Notes: generated from the letters alone by a model not told the origin. A DNA stretch of 64,000 nucleotides from Achromobacter xylosoxidans A8 (GCF_000165835.1 NC_014640.1:2480001-2544000); one strand, 5' to 3'; shown: positions 41,250 through 50,279, counted from the stretch's first letter. A program made the numbers and translations.

Positions 41250-43019
41250 CTACGGCTGCACTTCATACTCCCCAGATCCCAGCACCACCGCCGCAAGCCC
41301 AGGCGCCTGGCTCAGCTTATGCAACGCGTAGCATTGCGCGGTGGCGATCTTGGCGTCGTGGAAGGCCGGGTCTTCCTGGCGCAGGTCCAGGCTGGCCAGC
41401 AGCGCGCGCGCCATCTGCCAGCCGGCAAAGGTGGTGCCCGCCAGCAGCAGATACGGCACGGCCGCGGCAAATACGGCGTTGGGGCGGCTGGCGGCGTTGG
41501 CCAGCACGAAGTCGATGGCGTCGGCCAGGGCCGCGCGGGCCTGGCGCAAAGGCGTCAGCATCAGACGGGCGGCCGGTTCGCTGCGGGCTTCCAGCGCCGC
41601 TTCGGTCTTGCCGACTTCCGCGAGCAGAGCGCGGGCAACCGCGCCACCGTCGCGCAGGGTCTTGCGGCCCACCAGGTCATTGGCCTGGATCGCCGTGGTG
41701 CCTTCGTAGATCGTCAGGATGCGCGCGTCGCGGTAGTACTGCGCCGCCCCGGTTTCCTCGATGAAGCCCATGCCGCCGTGTACCTGCACGCCCAGGCTGG
41801 CCACGTCGATGGACATCTCGGTGCACCAGCCCTTGACGATGGGCACCAGGTATTCCTGCACCGCCAGGTGGCGCTTGCGGGCCTCGGCGTCGGGGTTGGC
41901 GTGCGCCTGGTCGGCATGGCCCGCAGTGTAGTAGGCCAGCGCGCGGCCGGCCTCGGTCAGCGCGCGCATCGTACCCAGCATGCGGCGCACGTCGGGGTGC
42001 TGGATGATGGGCACGGCGTCCTTGGAGGAGCCGTCCACCGGGCGGCTCTGCACGCGCTCGGCGGCATAGGCCAGCGCGTGCTGGTGGGCGCGGTCGGCGA
42101 CGGCGACGCCCTGCACGCCCACGGCGTAGCGGGCGGCATTCATCATGATGAACATGGCGTCCAGGCCGCGGTTCTCCTGGCCCACCAGGTAGCCCAGCGC
42201 GCCGCCCGCGTCGCCGAACTGCAGCGTGCAGGTGGGGCTGGCCTTGATGCCCAGCTTGTGCTCGATCGACACGCAATGGACGTCGTTGCGCGCGCCCAGC
42301 GTGCCGTCTTCGTTCACCAGGAACTTGGGCACCAGGAACAGCGAAATGCCTTTGACGCCTTCGGGCGCGTCGGGCAGGCGCGCCAGCACCAGGTGCAGGA
42401 TGTTCTCGGCCAGGTCGTGCTCGCCGTAGGTGATGAAGATCTTGGTGCCGGAGATGCGGTAGGTGCCGTCGCCCACGGGCTGCGCGCGCGAACGCACCAT
42501 GGCCAGGTCCGAGCCCGCCTGCGGCTCGGTCAGGTTCATGGTGCCGGTCCAGCGTCCGGAAATCATGGGCTCGATGAAGCGCTGCTTCAGTTCAGGCGAA
42601 CCGGCAGTCAGCAGCGCCTCGATCGCGCCGTTGGTCAGCAGCGGGCATAGCGCGAACGACAGATTGGCGGCGTTCAGCATTTCGGAGCAGGGCGAGCCGA
42701 TCAGGCCCGGCAGGCCCTGGCCGCCGTATTCCACCGGATGCGTCATGCCCTGCCAGCCGGCTTCGGCGTACAGGTTGAACGCCTGCTTGAAGCCCGGCGA
42801 GGTGGTGACGGCGCCATCGCGCCAGGAACTGGGCTCGCGGTCGGCGGGGTGGTTCAGCGGGGCCAGCACGTCGGCGGTGTAGCGGGCGGATTCCTCCAGC
42901 ACGGCCTGGGTGGTGTCGGGCGTGGCTTCCTCGAAACCGGGCAGCGCGGCGACTTGCGGCAGGCCGGCAAGATGGTTCAGCACGAACAGCATGTCTTTCA
43001 CGGGGGCTTGGTACGTCAT
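41250..43019 (-). CDS. acyl-CoA dehydrogenase, ~590-residue type (DmdC-like)
   Basis: A 589-residue acyl-CoA dehydrogenase of the longer class. It has an N-terminal helical extension (DMLFVLNHLAGLP), the FAD-binding MNLTEPQAGSDLA, KIFITYGEHDLAENI, YEGTTAIQANDLVGRK, and a C-terminal ~120-residue helical domain. The start at 43019 is supported by AGGAG upstream; an in-frame extension into the ligase gene is not coding. It oxidises an acyl-CoA with electron-transferring flavoprotein as acceptor. The acyl-CoA ligase just upstream on the same strand should supply its substrate. Confidence 0.92.
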   Translation of the reverse strand: MTYQAPVKDMLFVLNHLAGLPQVAALPGFEEATPDTTQAVLEESARYTADVLAPLNHPADREPSSWRDGAVTTSPGFKQAFNLYAEAGWQGMTHPVEYGGQGLPGLIGSPCSEMLNAANLSFALCPLLTNGAIEALLTAGSPELKQRFIEPMISGRWTGTMNLTEPQAGSDLAMVRSRAQPVGDGTYRISGTKIFITYGEHDLAENILHLVLARLPDAPEGVKGISLFLVPKFLVNEDGTLGARNDVHCVSIEHKLGIKASPTCTLQFGDAGGALGYLVGQENRGLDAMFIMMNAARYAVGVQGVAVADRAHQHALAYAAERVQSRPVDGSSKDAVPIIQHPDVRRMLGTMRALTEAGRALAYYTAGHADQAHANPDAEARKRHLAVQEYLVPIVKGWCTEMSIDVASLGVQVHGGMGFIEETGAAQYYRDARILTIYEGTTAIQANDLVGRKTLRDGGAVARALLAEVGKTEAALEARSEPAARLMLTPLRQARAALADAIDFVLANAASRPNAVFAAAVPYLLLAGTTFAGWQMARALLASLDLRQEDPAFHDAKIATAQCYALHKLSQAPGLAAVVLGSGEYEVQP

Positions 43020-43056
43020 GGCGTCGGAGCTCCTGGATGGGATGGGGACGAGGGAT

Positions 43057-44712
43057 TCAGCCGGCCTTGCCGGGGCCGGCCACGTCGATGGCCTGGGTCG
43101 CGCCGACGGCGGCGCGCAGTTCGAATTTCTGGATCTTGCCGGTGGAGGTCTTGGGCAGCTCGCCGAAGCGCACCGCGCGCGGCACCTTGAAGCCGGGCAG
43201 CAGCAGCTTGCAGTGCGCGATGATCTCTTCGGCGGTGGCGCTGCAGCCGGGCTTGAGCTCGACGAAGGCGCAGGGGGTTTCACCCCACTTGGGATCGGGC
43301 ATGGCCACCACGGCCACCGCCGCCACGGCAGGGTGGCGATAGAGCGCGTCTTCCACTTCGATGCTGGAGATGTTCTCGCCGCCGGAAATGATGATGTCCT
43401 TGCTGCGGTCCTTGATCCGGACATAGCCGTCGGCCGTCATCACGCCCAGGTCGCCGGTGCGGAACCAGCCGCCGGCAAAGGCCTGATCGGTGGCGCGTTC
43501 GTTCTTCAAGTAGCCCTTCATGCAGATGTTGCCGCGGAACATGACCTCGCCCACGGTCTGCTCGTCGGCCGGCACCTCTTCCATGGTGTCGGGATTGCGC
43601 ACGGACACGCCGGCCTGCAGGTGGTAGCGCACGCCCTGGCGCGCATTGCGCAGCGCGCGCTCTTCCTCGTCCAGCGCGTCCCAGGCTTCCTGGCGGGCGC
43701 ACACGGCTGCGGGTCCGTAGACTTCGGTCAGGCCGTACACATGGGTCAGTTCAAAGCCGATGTCGCGCATCTTGGCGATGACGGCAGGCGCGGGCGCGGC
43801 GCCCGCCACCATGGTGCGCACGGTGTGGTCGATGCCGGCGCGCATCTCGGCCGGCGCGTTGGCCAGCGCGCTCTGCACGATGGGCGCGCCGCAATAGTGG
43901 GTGACGCCTTCATTGCGGATCAGGTCGAACACGGTCTGCGGATCGAACTTGCGCAGGCAGACGTTGACCCCGGCGCGCGCGGCGATGGTCCAGGCGAAAC
44001 ACCAGCCGTTGCAGTGGAACAGCGGCAGCGTCCACAGATAGACCGGATGCTTGGGCATGTCCCATTCAAGGATGTTGCTGATGGCGTTGAGGTAGGCGCC
44101 GCGGTAGTGGTAGACCACGCCCTTGGGATCGCCGGTGGTGCCGGAGGTGTAGTTCAGCGCGATGGCGTCCCATTCGTCGGCAGGCGGCTTCCAGTCGTAG
44201 CAGGCGGGGGCGCCGGCCAGGAAGGCTTCGTAATCGACCGCGCCGGGCAGTTCGGCGGCAGCGGTGTCCAGGTCGTGCACCGAGATGAGCTTGAGTTGCG
44301 GGAACTCGGCCCGCGCGCGCTGGGCGAGCTCGGCGTACTCGGTGTCCACGATCAGCGCCTGCGCTTCGCCGTGGCCCAGCATGAACAGCACGCTGGGCGT
44401 GTCCAGGCGGGTGTTCAGGGTGTTGAGCACGGCGCCCAGCATGGGCACGCCGAAATGGGCTTCGACCATGGCGGGAATGTTGGGCAGCATCACGGCCACG
44501 GTGTCGCCGCGCTTGATGCCGGCTTGCGCCAGCGCGCCGGCCAGGCGCTGGGCGCGCTCGTAGGTCTGGGCCCAGTTGCGCCGCACCTTGCCGTGGACGA
44601 TGGCCAGCCGCTGGCCGTAGACCTGCGCCGCGCGGGCGATGAAATCCACCGGGGTCAGGGCTTCGTAGTTGGCGTCGCGGCGCGCAAGGCCGCGGTCGAA
44701 CATACCGCTCAT
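43057..44712 (-). CDS. acyl-CoA synthetase (AMP-forming), DmdB/FadD3-like
   Basis: A 551-residue ligase. It has NYTSGTTGDPKGVVYHYRG (phosphate loop), HVYGLTEVYGPA, GWFRTGDLGVMTADGYVRIKDR, SGGENISSIEVEDALY and the late-lysine PKTSTGKIQKF. It activates a medium-chain or substituted acid to its CoA thioester. The acyl-CoA dehydrogenase follows 37 bp downstream, so the pair forms the start of a beta-oxidation-like route. A Crp-family regulator is encoded divergently, with a matching dyad between the starts. Confidence 0.92.
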   Translation of the reverse strand: MSGMFDRGLARRDANYEALTPVDFIARAAQVYGQRLAIVHGKVRRNWAQTYERAQRLAGALAQAGIKRGDTVAVMLPNIPAMVEAHFGVPMLGAVLNTLNTRLDTPSVLFMLGHGEAQALIVDTEYAELAQRARAEFPQLKLISVHDLDTAAAELPGAVDYEAFLAGAPACYDWKPPADEWDAIALNYTSGTTGDPKGVVYHYRGAYLNAISNILEWDMPKHPVYLWTLPLFHCNGWCFAWTIAARAGVNVCLRKFDPQTVFDLIRNEGVTHYCGAPIVQSALANAPAEMRAGIDHTVRTMVAGAAPAPAVIAKMRDIGFELTHVYGLTEVYGPAAVCARQEAWDALDEEERALRNARQGVRYHLQAGVSVRNPDTMEEVPADEQTVGEVMFRGNICMKGYLKNERATDQAFAGGWFRTGDLGVMTADGYVRIKDRSKDIIISGGENISSIEVEDALYRHPAVAAVAVVAMPDPKWGETPCAFVELKPGCSATAEEIIAHCKLLLPGFKVPRAVRFGELPKTSTGKIQKFELRAAVGATQAIDVAGPGKAG

Positions 44713-44812
44713 GCTTGTCTCCAGTTGGGACGCGCAGGCGTCCCTTATCCATCTGCGGGGCGTTTGATCCCCGTCGCTTGCCCTAGCTTAGAGGGCCGCC
44801 GAAAATACTGTC

Positions 44813-44828
44813 TGTCACCTGCATGACA
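44813..44828. promoter_or_regulatory. Crp/Fnr-family binding site
   Basis: TGTCA-CCTGCA-TGACA has the half-site spacing (N6) of Crp-family sites, and extends to 8-bp arms GTCTGTCA/TGACAGAC (44810-44831). An outer dyad GGCCGCCG/CGGCGGCC (44794-44801 with 44832-44839) surrounds it. It lies in the 162-bp divergent gap between the acyl-CoA ligase and the Crp-family gene at 44875, its likely binder. Confidence 0.7.
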
Positions 44829-44874
44829 GACCGGCGGCCAACCTGGCTTTCCCAAGTTTTACACAGTTATTCCC

Positions 44875-45585
44875 ATGTCCGACGTTTCAAACATCGTTTC
44901 CGCTGCGGAACTGGCCAGCCTGTTCGAGGCGTGCGCCTGGTTCGCTGCACTGGAGGCCCGCCACCAGGACCTGGTGCTCGCGACGTCGCGCGCCGAACAC
45001 GTGGCCAACGGCGCCTGGATCGCGCGGCGCAACGCGCCCTCGGACTATTGGCTGGGGGTGCATTCGGGCCTGTTGAAGCTGGCCATCTACAACGAGTCGG
45101 GCCGCAGCTGTACGTTTTCGGGCGTGCCGCCGGGCGGCTGGTTTGGCGAGGGCAGTGTGATCAAGCGCGAGCTGCGCAAGTACGACGTGGTGGCGATCCA
45201 GCCGTCGCTGGTGTTGCAGGTGCCTACGGCCACCTTCCATGCGCTGTTGTCGGCCAGCCTGCCGTTTTCGCATTTCGTCATCGGCCAGTTGAACAACCGC
45301 ATGGGCGAGTTCATCGCCTCGATCCAGAACCACCGTTTGCTGGATGCGGACGCGCGCGTGGCGCAGTCGCTGGCGCAGCTGTTCAATCCGCAGCTGTATC
45401 CGTCCACCGATCTGACGCTGGCGATTTCGCAGGAAGAACTAGGCTATCTGACGGGCCTGTCGCGCCAGCGGGTCAACCAGGCGCTGCAGACGCTGGCGGA
45501 CCAGGACATTCTGGCGCTGGCCTACAACCAGATCAAGGTGCTGGACCTGGACCGTCTGCGCCAGTACGGCCTGGACCAGCTCTGA
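44875..45585 (+). CDS. Crp/Fnr-family transcriptional regulator
   Basis: A 236-residue protein with an N-terminal cyclic-nucleotide-binding-like beta-roll (YWLGVHSGLLKLAIYNESG, PPGGWFGEGSVIKRE) and a C-terminal winged helix (ISQEELGYLTGLSRQRVNQAL). There is no cysteine cluster of the FNR kind. Being divergent from the acyl-CoA ligase/dehydrogenase pair, with a symmetrical Crp-type site between, it likely controls that pair and itself. Its 3' end converges on the racemase gene with a 10-bp gap. Confidence 0.9.
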   Translation: MSDVSNIVSAAELASLFEACAWFAALEARHQDLVLATSRAEHVANGAWIARRNAPSDYWLGVHSGLLKLAIYNESGRSCTFSGVPPGGWFGEGSVIKRELRKYDVVAIQPSLVLQVPTATFHALLSASLPFSHFVIGQLNNRMGEFIASIQNHRLLDADARVAQSLAQLFNPQLYPSTDLTLAISQEELGYLTGLSRQRVNQALQTLADQDILALAYNQIKVLDLDRLRQYGLDQL

Positions 45586-45595
45586 GGGCGTCGGA

Positions 45596-46300
45596 TCAGG
45601 CGCGGCGCAAGGCGCGGACCAGCGCCGCGCGCGCCAGGATGCGGGTCGAATCCAGCGTCGGCAGGGCGGCGTTGCCATCGTTCAGCACCAGCGGCAGTTC
45701 GGTGCAGCCCAGCACCACGGCATCGCAGCCGGCGTGGCGCAGGCGTTCGATCACGGCTTGCAGCCGGGCCACGGATTCCGGCTTGAACACGCCAAGCACC
45801 AGCTCGTCCATGATGACGCGGGCCAGGGTGTCGCGGTCTTCTTCGGACGGCCGCAGCCATTGCAAGCCGTGCGCTTCCAGCTGATCCGGATAGACGCTGC
45901 TGTCCACCAGCCAGCGCGTGCCCAGGATACCGATGCGGCGATAGCCGCGCGCCTGGGCCTCGGCCGCGACTTCCTCGGCGATATGCAGCCAGGGCAGGGG
46001 CGATTGCGGCAGCACATGCGCCAGCGCTTGGTGGATGGTGTTGTCCGGACAGATCAGGAAATCCGCGCCGGCGCGCGCCAACTTGCCGGCCGAGGACAGC
46101 ATCAGCGCGCCCACGCCGGCCAGGTCGGTCCGGTCCAGGCAGGCGACGTAGTCCGCCAGCGAATGCGTGTGCAGCGAAATCTCCGGGTGCGCGTGCGGCC
46201 CCAGGCGTTCGGCGCCTTCCGCGCACAGGGTGCGATAGCAAAGCGCGGCGCCTTCGGCGGAGCAGGCGACGATGCCGATGTGCAGGGGCGTGCCATTCAT
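45596..46300 (-). CDS. aspartate/glutamate racemase-family protein
   Basis: A 234-residue protein with both catalytic cysteines of the family: FLICPDNTIHQAL (first Cys) and VVLGCTELPLVL (second Cys). IGILGTRWLVDSSVY is the middle block. It would interconvert L- and D-aspartate/glutamate or a related amino acid, without cofactor. It is co-transcribed with the MarR gene upstream (4-bp ATGA overlap at 46297-46300). Confidence 0.9.
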   Translation of the reverse strand: MNGTPLHIGIVACSAEGAALCYRTLCAEGAERLGPHAHPEISLHTHSLADYVACLDRTDLAGVGALMLSSAGKLARAGADFLICPDNTIHQALAHVLPQSPLPWLHIAEEVAAEAQARGYRRIGILGTRWLVDSSVYPDQLEAHGLQWLRPSEEDRDTLARVIMDELVLGVFKPESVARLQAVIERLRHAGCDAVVLGCTELPLVLNDGNAALPTLDSTRILARAALVRALRRA

Positions 46301-46755
46301 TCGGCGGACTCCTTGCTGGATGCGCGCACGTGGCGGGCGATGTCGAGAAAGCTTGCCGCCATGGCGTCCTGCTGCGCCTGCGGCAGCCGCGACAGGAACA
46401 GCTCGTCGACAGCGGGACCGTAGACCTGCCACATCTCGTGGCGCAGCGCGCGCCCCTTGGGCGTGAGGCGGGCGTAGGTGGCGCGGCGGTCCTGGTCCGA
46501 GCGGAAACGTTCGACCAGGCCCTCGGCCTCGAGGCGGTCCATCAGGCGGGTCAGGTTGTAGCGCGCGATCACCATGCGCTCGGCGATCTCGAACATCCTG
46601 GCCGTGCCCTCGGGCGCGCGCTCCAGCGCCCACAGCGCGTCATACCAGGCCAGCGGCGGCAGGCCGGCGGCCGACAGGCGCTTTTCGATTTCTTCCACCA
46701 CCAGCGCATGCGCGGTCAGGAAGAGGCTCCACGCATCGGGCTTGCCCCTGGCCAT
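46297..46755 (-). CDS. MarR-family transcriptional regulator
   Basis: A 152-residue MarR protein. It has LFLTAHALVVEEIEKRL, PPLAWYDALWALERAPEG, the recognition region AERMVIARYNLTRLMDRLEAE and the wing FRSDQDRRATYARLTPKG. The ATG at 46755 is chosen; a longer open frame from 46830 would run into the norB enhancer sites. It controls the coupled racemase gene at least. It is divergent from norB, but the regulatory sites upstream of norB do not look like MarR dyads. Confidence 0.9.
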   Translation of the reverse strand: MARGKPDAWSLFLTAHALVVEEIEKRLSAAGLPPLAWYDALWALERAPEGTARMFEIAERMVIARYNLTRLMDRLEAEGLVERFRSDQDRRATYARLTPKGRALRHEMWQVYGPAVDELFLSRLPQAQQDAMAASFLDIARHVRASSKESAE

Positions 46756-46834
46756 GCGGTCGATTCCTTTGAAAGAGGTGGGAATGCAGCGGCTGATTGT
46801 AAGAGGGCGGGGCCGTCCGCAGAGCATCAAGAAG

Positions 46835-46892
46835 GGTCCAAATAACCCTGTTGCAGTTATTTATACCCTTGATTGCGGTGGTCAAATCCACC
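46835..46892 (+). promoter_or_regulatory. three NorR-type enhancer sites upstream of norB
   Basis: Three 13-bp elements fit the NorR core GGT-N7-ACC: GGTCCAAATAACC (46835-46847), AGTTATTTATACC (46855-46867, first G replaced by A) and GGTCAAATCCACC (46880-46892). Start spacing is 20 and 25 bp. Three such sites upstream of a sigma-54 promoter is the arrangement known for NorR-controlled NO reductase genes in Ralstonia and E. coli. No norR gene is in the window, so the activator would act from elsewhere. Confidence 0.75.
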
Positions 46893-46931
46893 CGCTGAAA
46901 TACAACGCCATGATTTGAATGGGAATTTTCC

Positions 46932-46947
46932 TGGCACGAAATTCGCA
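46932..46947 (+). promoter_or_regulatory. sigma-54 promoter of norB
   Basis: TGGCACGAAATTCGCA has the invariant GG (46933-46934) and GC (46945-46946) separated by exactly 10 bases, and matches the TGGCACG-N4-TTGCW consensus with one change. It lies 47 bp before the norB ATG and 40 bp after the last NorR-type site. Confidence 0.75.
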
Positions 46948-46993
46948 TAAGGGTACGTACCCCAAAACCGCAACACTGGAGGGCGTTCCCATC

Positions 46994-49279
46994 ATGGGTC
47001 CGTATCGGAAATTATGGTTCACCTTGATCGCCGTATTGGCGGTCACGTTCGCATTGCTGGGCTTCTACGGCGGCGAGGTCTATCGCCAGGCGCCGCCGAT
47101 ACCCGGCCAGGTCGTGACGGCCGACGGCAAACCGCTGTTCGGCCGCGACGACATCCTGGACGGTCAGACGGCCTGGCAATCGGTCGGCGGCATGCAGCTC
47201 GGCTCCGTCTGGGGGCATGGCGCCTACCAGGCGCCGGACTGGACGGCCGACTGGCTGCACCGCGAGCTGACGGCCTGGCTGGACCTGGCCGCGCGCGAAC
47301 AGCACGGCCAGGACTATGCGCAGCTGGACGCGCGCGCCCAGGCCGCGCTGCGCGCCGACCTGAAGGCCGAGTACCGCGCCAACCGCAGTGATGCCGCGAC
47401 CGATACGCTGACGGTGAGCCCGCGGCGCGCGCGTGCCATGGCGCAGACGGCCGCCTACTACGGCCAGCTGTTTTCCGACGCGCCCGCGCTGCACCGCAGC
47501 CGCGAGAATTTCGCGATGAAGGAAAACACCTTGCCGGACGCCGCGCGCCGCACCCAGCTCACGCACTTCTTCTTCTGGACGGCGTGGGCGGCGGCGACCG
47601 AGCGCGAAGGCAAGAACGTCACCTACACCAACAACTGGCCGCATGAGCCGCTGATCGACAACGTGCCCAGCGCCGAAAACGTCATGTGGTCCATCATCAG
47701 CGTGGTGGTGCTACTGGCGGGCATCGGCTTCCTGGTCTGGGCCTGGGCCTTCCTGCGCGGCAAGGAAGAGGACGAGCCGCCGGCGCCGGCCAAGGATCCG
47801 CTGACCACCTTCCCCCTGACGCCTTCGCAGCGCGCCCTGGGCAAATACCTGTTCCTGGTGGTGGCGCTGTTCGGCTTCCAGGTGCTGCTGGGCGGCTTCA
47901 CCGCACACTACACCGTCGAAGGGCAGAAGTTCTACGGCATCGACGTGTCGCAGTGGTTCCCGTATTCGCTGGTGCGCACCTGGCATATCCAGAGCGCGCT
48001 GTTCTGGATCGCCACCGGCTTCCTGGCCGCCGGCCTGTTCCTGGCGCCCTTGATCAATGGCGGGCGCGACCCGAAGTTCCAGAAGGTAGGCGTCGACATC
48101 CTGTTCTGGGCGCTGGTGCTGGTGGTGGTCGGATCGTTCACCGGCAATTACCTGGCGATCGCGCAGATCATGCCGCCGGACCTGAACTTCTGGCTGGGCC
48201 ACCAGGGCTATGAATACGTGGACCTGGGGCGCCTGTGGCAGATCGGCAAGTTCGCGGGCATCTGCTTCTGGCTGGTGCTGATGCTGCGTGGCATCGTGCC
48301 CGCGCTGCGCACGCCGGGCGGCGACAAGAACCTGCTGGCGCTGTTGACCGCCTCGGTCGGCGCCATCGGCCTGTTTTACGGCGCCGGCTTCTTCTACGGC
48401 GAGCGCACCCACCTGACGGTGATGGAGTACTGGCGCTGGTGGATCGTGCACCTGTGGGTCGAGGGCTTCTTCGAAGTCTTCGCGACCACGGCGCTGGCCT
48501 TCATCTTCTCCACGCTGGGCCTGGTGTCGCGCCGCATGGCCACCACCGCCAGCCTGGCCTCGGCTTCGCTCTTTATGCTGGGCGGCATACCCGGCACCTT
48601 CCATCACCTGTACTTCGCCGGCACCACTACGCCCGTGATGGCCATCGGCGCCAGCTTCTCGGCGCTGGAAGTGGTGCCGCTTATCGTGCTGGGACACGAG
48701 GCCTGGGAGAACTGGCGCTTGAAGACCCGCGCGGCCTGGATGGACAACCTGAAGTGGCCGCTGATGTGCTTCGTGGCGGTGGCATTCTGGAACATGCTGG
48801 GCGCGGGCGTCTTCGGCTTCATGATCAACCCGCCGGTGTCGCTGTACTACATCCAGGGCCTGAACACGACGCCGGTCCATGCGCACGCGGCCCTGTTCGG
48901 TGTGTACGGCTTCCTGGCGCTGGGCTTCACCCTGCTGGTGCTGCGCTACATCCGTCCGCAGTACGCGCTGAGCCCCGGCCTGATGAAGCTGGCGTTCTGG
49001 GGCATGAACCTGGGCCTGGCGCTGATGATCTTCACAAGTCTGCTGCCGATCGGGCTGATCCAGTTCCATGCCAGCGTCAGCGAAGGCATGTGGTACGCCC
49101 GCAGCGAAGCCTTCATGCAGCAGGAACTGCTGAAGAACCTGCGCTGGGGCCGCACCTTCGGCGACGTGGTGTTCCTGCTGGGCGCGCTGGCCATCGTGAT
49201 GCAGGTGATCCTGGGCCTCTTGAGCGGCAAGCCCGCGCAGGCCGAGCCGCGTCTGCAGCCCAAGGCGGCGCGCGGCTAG
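46994..49279 (+). CDS. norB: quinol-dependent nitric oxide reductase (qNOR)
   Basis: A 761-residue single-subunit NO reductase. One N-terminal helix (LWFTLIAVLAVTFALLGFYG) leads into a ~200-residue periplasmic domain that lacks any CxxCH haem site, as expected for qNOR. It is followed by the 12-helix NorB core with histidine ligands in RTWHIQSALFWI, VHLWVEGFFEVF and FHHLYFAG. It reduces NO to N2O at the inner membrane using quinol. The ATG at 46994, preceded by GGAGGG, starts the first helix; an in-frame start 25 codons upstream overlaps the sigma-54 promoter. Regulation by NorR is suggested by the upstream sites. Confidence 0.96.
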   Translation: MGPYRKLWFTLIAVLAVTFALLGFYGGEVYRQAPPIPGQVVTADGKPLFGRDDILDGQTAWQSVGGMQLGSVWGHGAYQAPDWTADWLHRELTAWLDLAAREQHGQDYAQLDARAQAALRADLKAEYRANRSDAATDTLTVSPRRARAMAQTAAYYGQLFSDAPALHRSRENFAMKENTLPDAARRTQLTHFFFWTAWAAATEREGKNVTYTNNWPHEPLIDNVPSAENVMWSIISVVVLLAGIGFLVWAWAFLRGKEEDEPPAPAKDPLTTFPLTPSQRALGKYLFLVVALFGFQVLLGGFTAHYTVEGQKFYGIDVSQWFPYSLVRTWHIQSALFWIATGFLAAGLFLAPLINGGRDPKFQKVGVDILFWALVLVVVGSFTGNYLAIAQIMPPDLNFWLGHQGYEYVDLGRLWQIGKFAGICFWLVLMLRGIVPALRTPGGDKNLLALLTASVGAIGLFYGAGFFYGERTHLTVMEYWRWWIVHLWVEGFFEVFATTALAFIFSTLGLVSRRMATTASLASASLFMLGGIPGTFHHLYFAGTTTPVMAIGASFSALEVVPLIVLGHEAWENWRLKTRAAWMDNLKWPLMCFVAVAFWNMLGAGVFGFMINPPVSLYYIQGLNTTPVHAHAALFGVYGFLALGFTLLVLRYIRPQYALSPGLMKLAFWGMNLGLALMIFTSLLPIGLIQFHASVSEGMWYARSEAFMQQELLKNLRWGRTFGDVVFLLGALAIVMQVILGLLSGKPAQAEPRLQPKAARG

Positions 49280-49284
49280 CAACT

Positions 49285-49365
49285 CGTCCCGCGGATGCGC
49301 GCGAGCGCATCCGCGGGACGGCCTGGCAGGCGCCGGCCTCCTTGCGCCAGCGCAAAGAGGCCGGC
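49285..49365 (+). other. two strong tandem hairpins between norB and nirV
   Basis: Hairpin 1 is a perfect 16-bp stem (49285-49300 with 49305-49320) with a GCGA tetraloop, starting 6 bp after the norB stop. Hairpin 2 pairs 49332-49346 with 49351-49365, with one mismatch (c41/a56) in its 15 positions. Neither is followed by a T-run. They may end norB transcription or protect its mRNA end. The norB-to-nirV gap is about 150 bp. Confidence 0.75.
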
Positions 49366-49432
49366 CACGGCAGCAGGTCCAATGGAATTCAGCCCGCACC
49401 TGACCGGCGCGGGCATTCCGGAGCACCGCCGC

Positions 49433-50257
49433 ATGCGTATCCTGCCGACCGTCATCGTTGCATTGCTGTTGACCGCTTGCGGGCCCCAGGAAGGGGCCCG
49501 TTTTGCATTGCCGGAAATCACGCGCCTGCCGCCCGGCCAGGTGAGCTATGTGCCGCCGGGCGAGGCGCTGCGCAACGGCTATCCCGCCACGCCCGCGCCG
49601 CGCATCGCGCGCTACCCGGAAGGTCTGGCCATCATGACGCGGCAGGTCAGCCAGGCGGAGTACGCGGCTTGCGTGCGCGCTGGCGGATGCAAGCCGCCGG
49701 ACCCCGCGCAGCGGCAGGCGGTCGCGCCCGACCTGCCGGCGGTGGGGATCAGCTGGACCGACGCCTCGGCCTATGCCGCCTGGCTCTCCGCGCGCACCGG
49801 GCAGCGCTTCCGCCTGCCCAGCTATGCGGAGTGGATCTATGCCGCGGGCGAAGCCTATCGCGAGGACGCCTTGCCGGCGTTGCCGGACGGCGCCGACCCC
49901 GCGCAGCGCTGGCTGGCGGAATACGAGCAGCAGAGCCGCCGCGGCGCGCAGGGCGACGACACGGTGCGGACCTTCGGGGCCTTCGGCAGCAACCGCGCAG
50001 GCTTGATGGACATGGCGGGCAGCGTGTGGGATTGGACCGACGATTGCCATGCGCGGCACGTGCTGGACGCGCTGCGGGATGATGCGCCCGCAAACGGCAC
50101 GGACGCGCGGGAAAGCCGCAACTGCGGCATACGCGTCGCCGCCGGCAGGCACATCGCCTATCTGCCCGACTTCATCCGCGACCCGAAGGGCGGGGCGTGT
50201 TCGGTGGGCGTGCCGCCCGCGAACCTGGGCTTGCGGCTGGTGCTGGAATCGAGCTAG
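49433..50257 (+). CDS. nirV: NirV-like formylglycine-generating-enzyme-fold lipoprotein
   Basis: A 274-residue protein with a short lipoprotein signal ending in LLTAC (lipidated Cys). A sulfatase-modifying-factor (SUMF1/FGE) fold follows: YPEGLAIMTRQVSQAEYAAC, PAVGISWTDASAYAAWL, FRLPSYAEWIYAA and LMDMAGSVWDWTDDC, ending ANLGLRLVLE. NirV proteins of this fold often accompany copper nitrite reductase genes, and nirK is close by. The role is still unsettled. The start at 49433 is the Met that begins the signal. Confidence 0.85.
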   Translation: MRILPTVIVALLLTACGPQEGARFALPEITRLPPGQVSYVPPGEALRNGYPATPAPRIARYPEGLAIMTRQVSQAEYAACVRAGGCKPPDPAQRQAVAPDLPAVGISWTDASAYAAWLSARTGQRFRLPSYAEWIYAAGEAYREDALPALPDGADPAQRWLAEYEQQSRRGAQGDDTVRTFGAFGSNRAGLMDMAGSVWDWTDDCHARHVLDALRDDAPANGTDARESRNCGIRVAAGRHIAYLPDFIRDPKGGACSVGVPPANLGLRLVLESS

Positions 50258-50279
50258 CGTCCGTCCACGCCGGCGGCCG

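Noticed and set aside
46868..46886. A possible FNR box (TTGAT...GTCAA) upstream of norB.
   Set aside because: Half-sites are 7 bases apart instead of 4, and the bases are better explained by the third NorR-type site.
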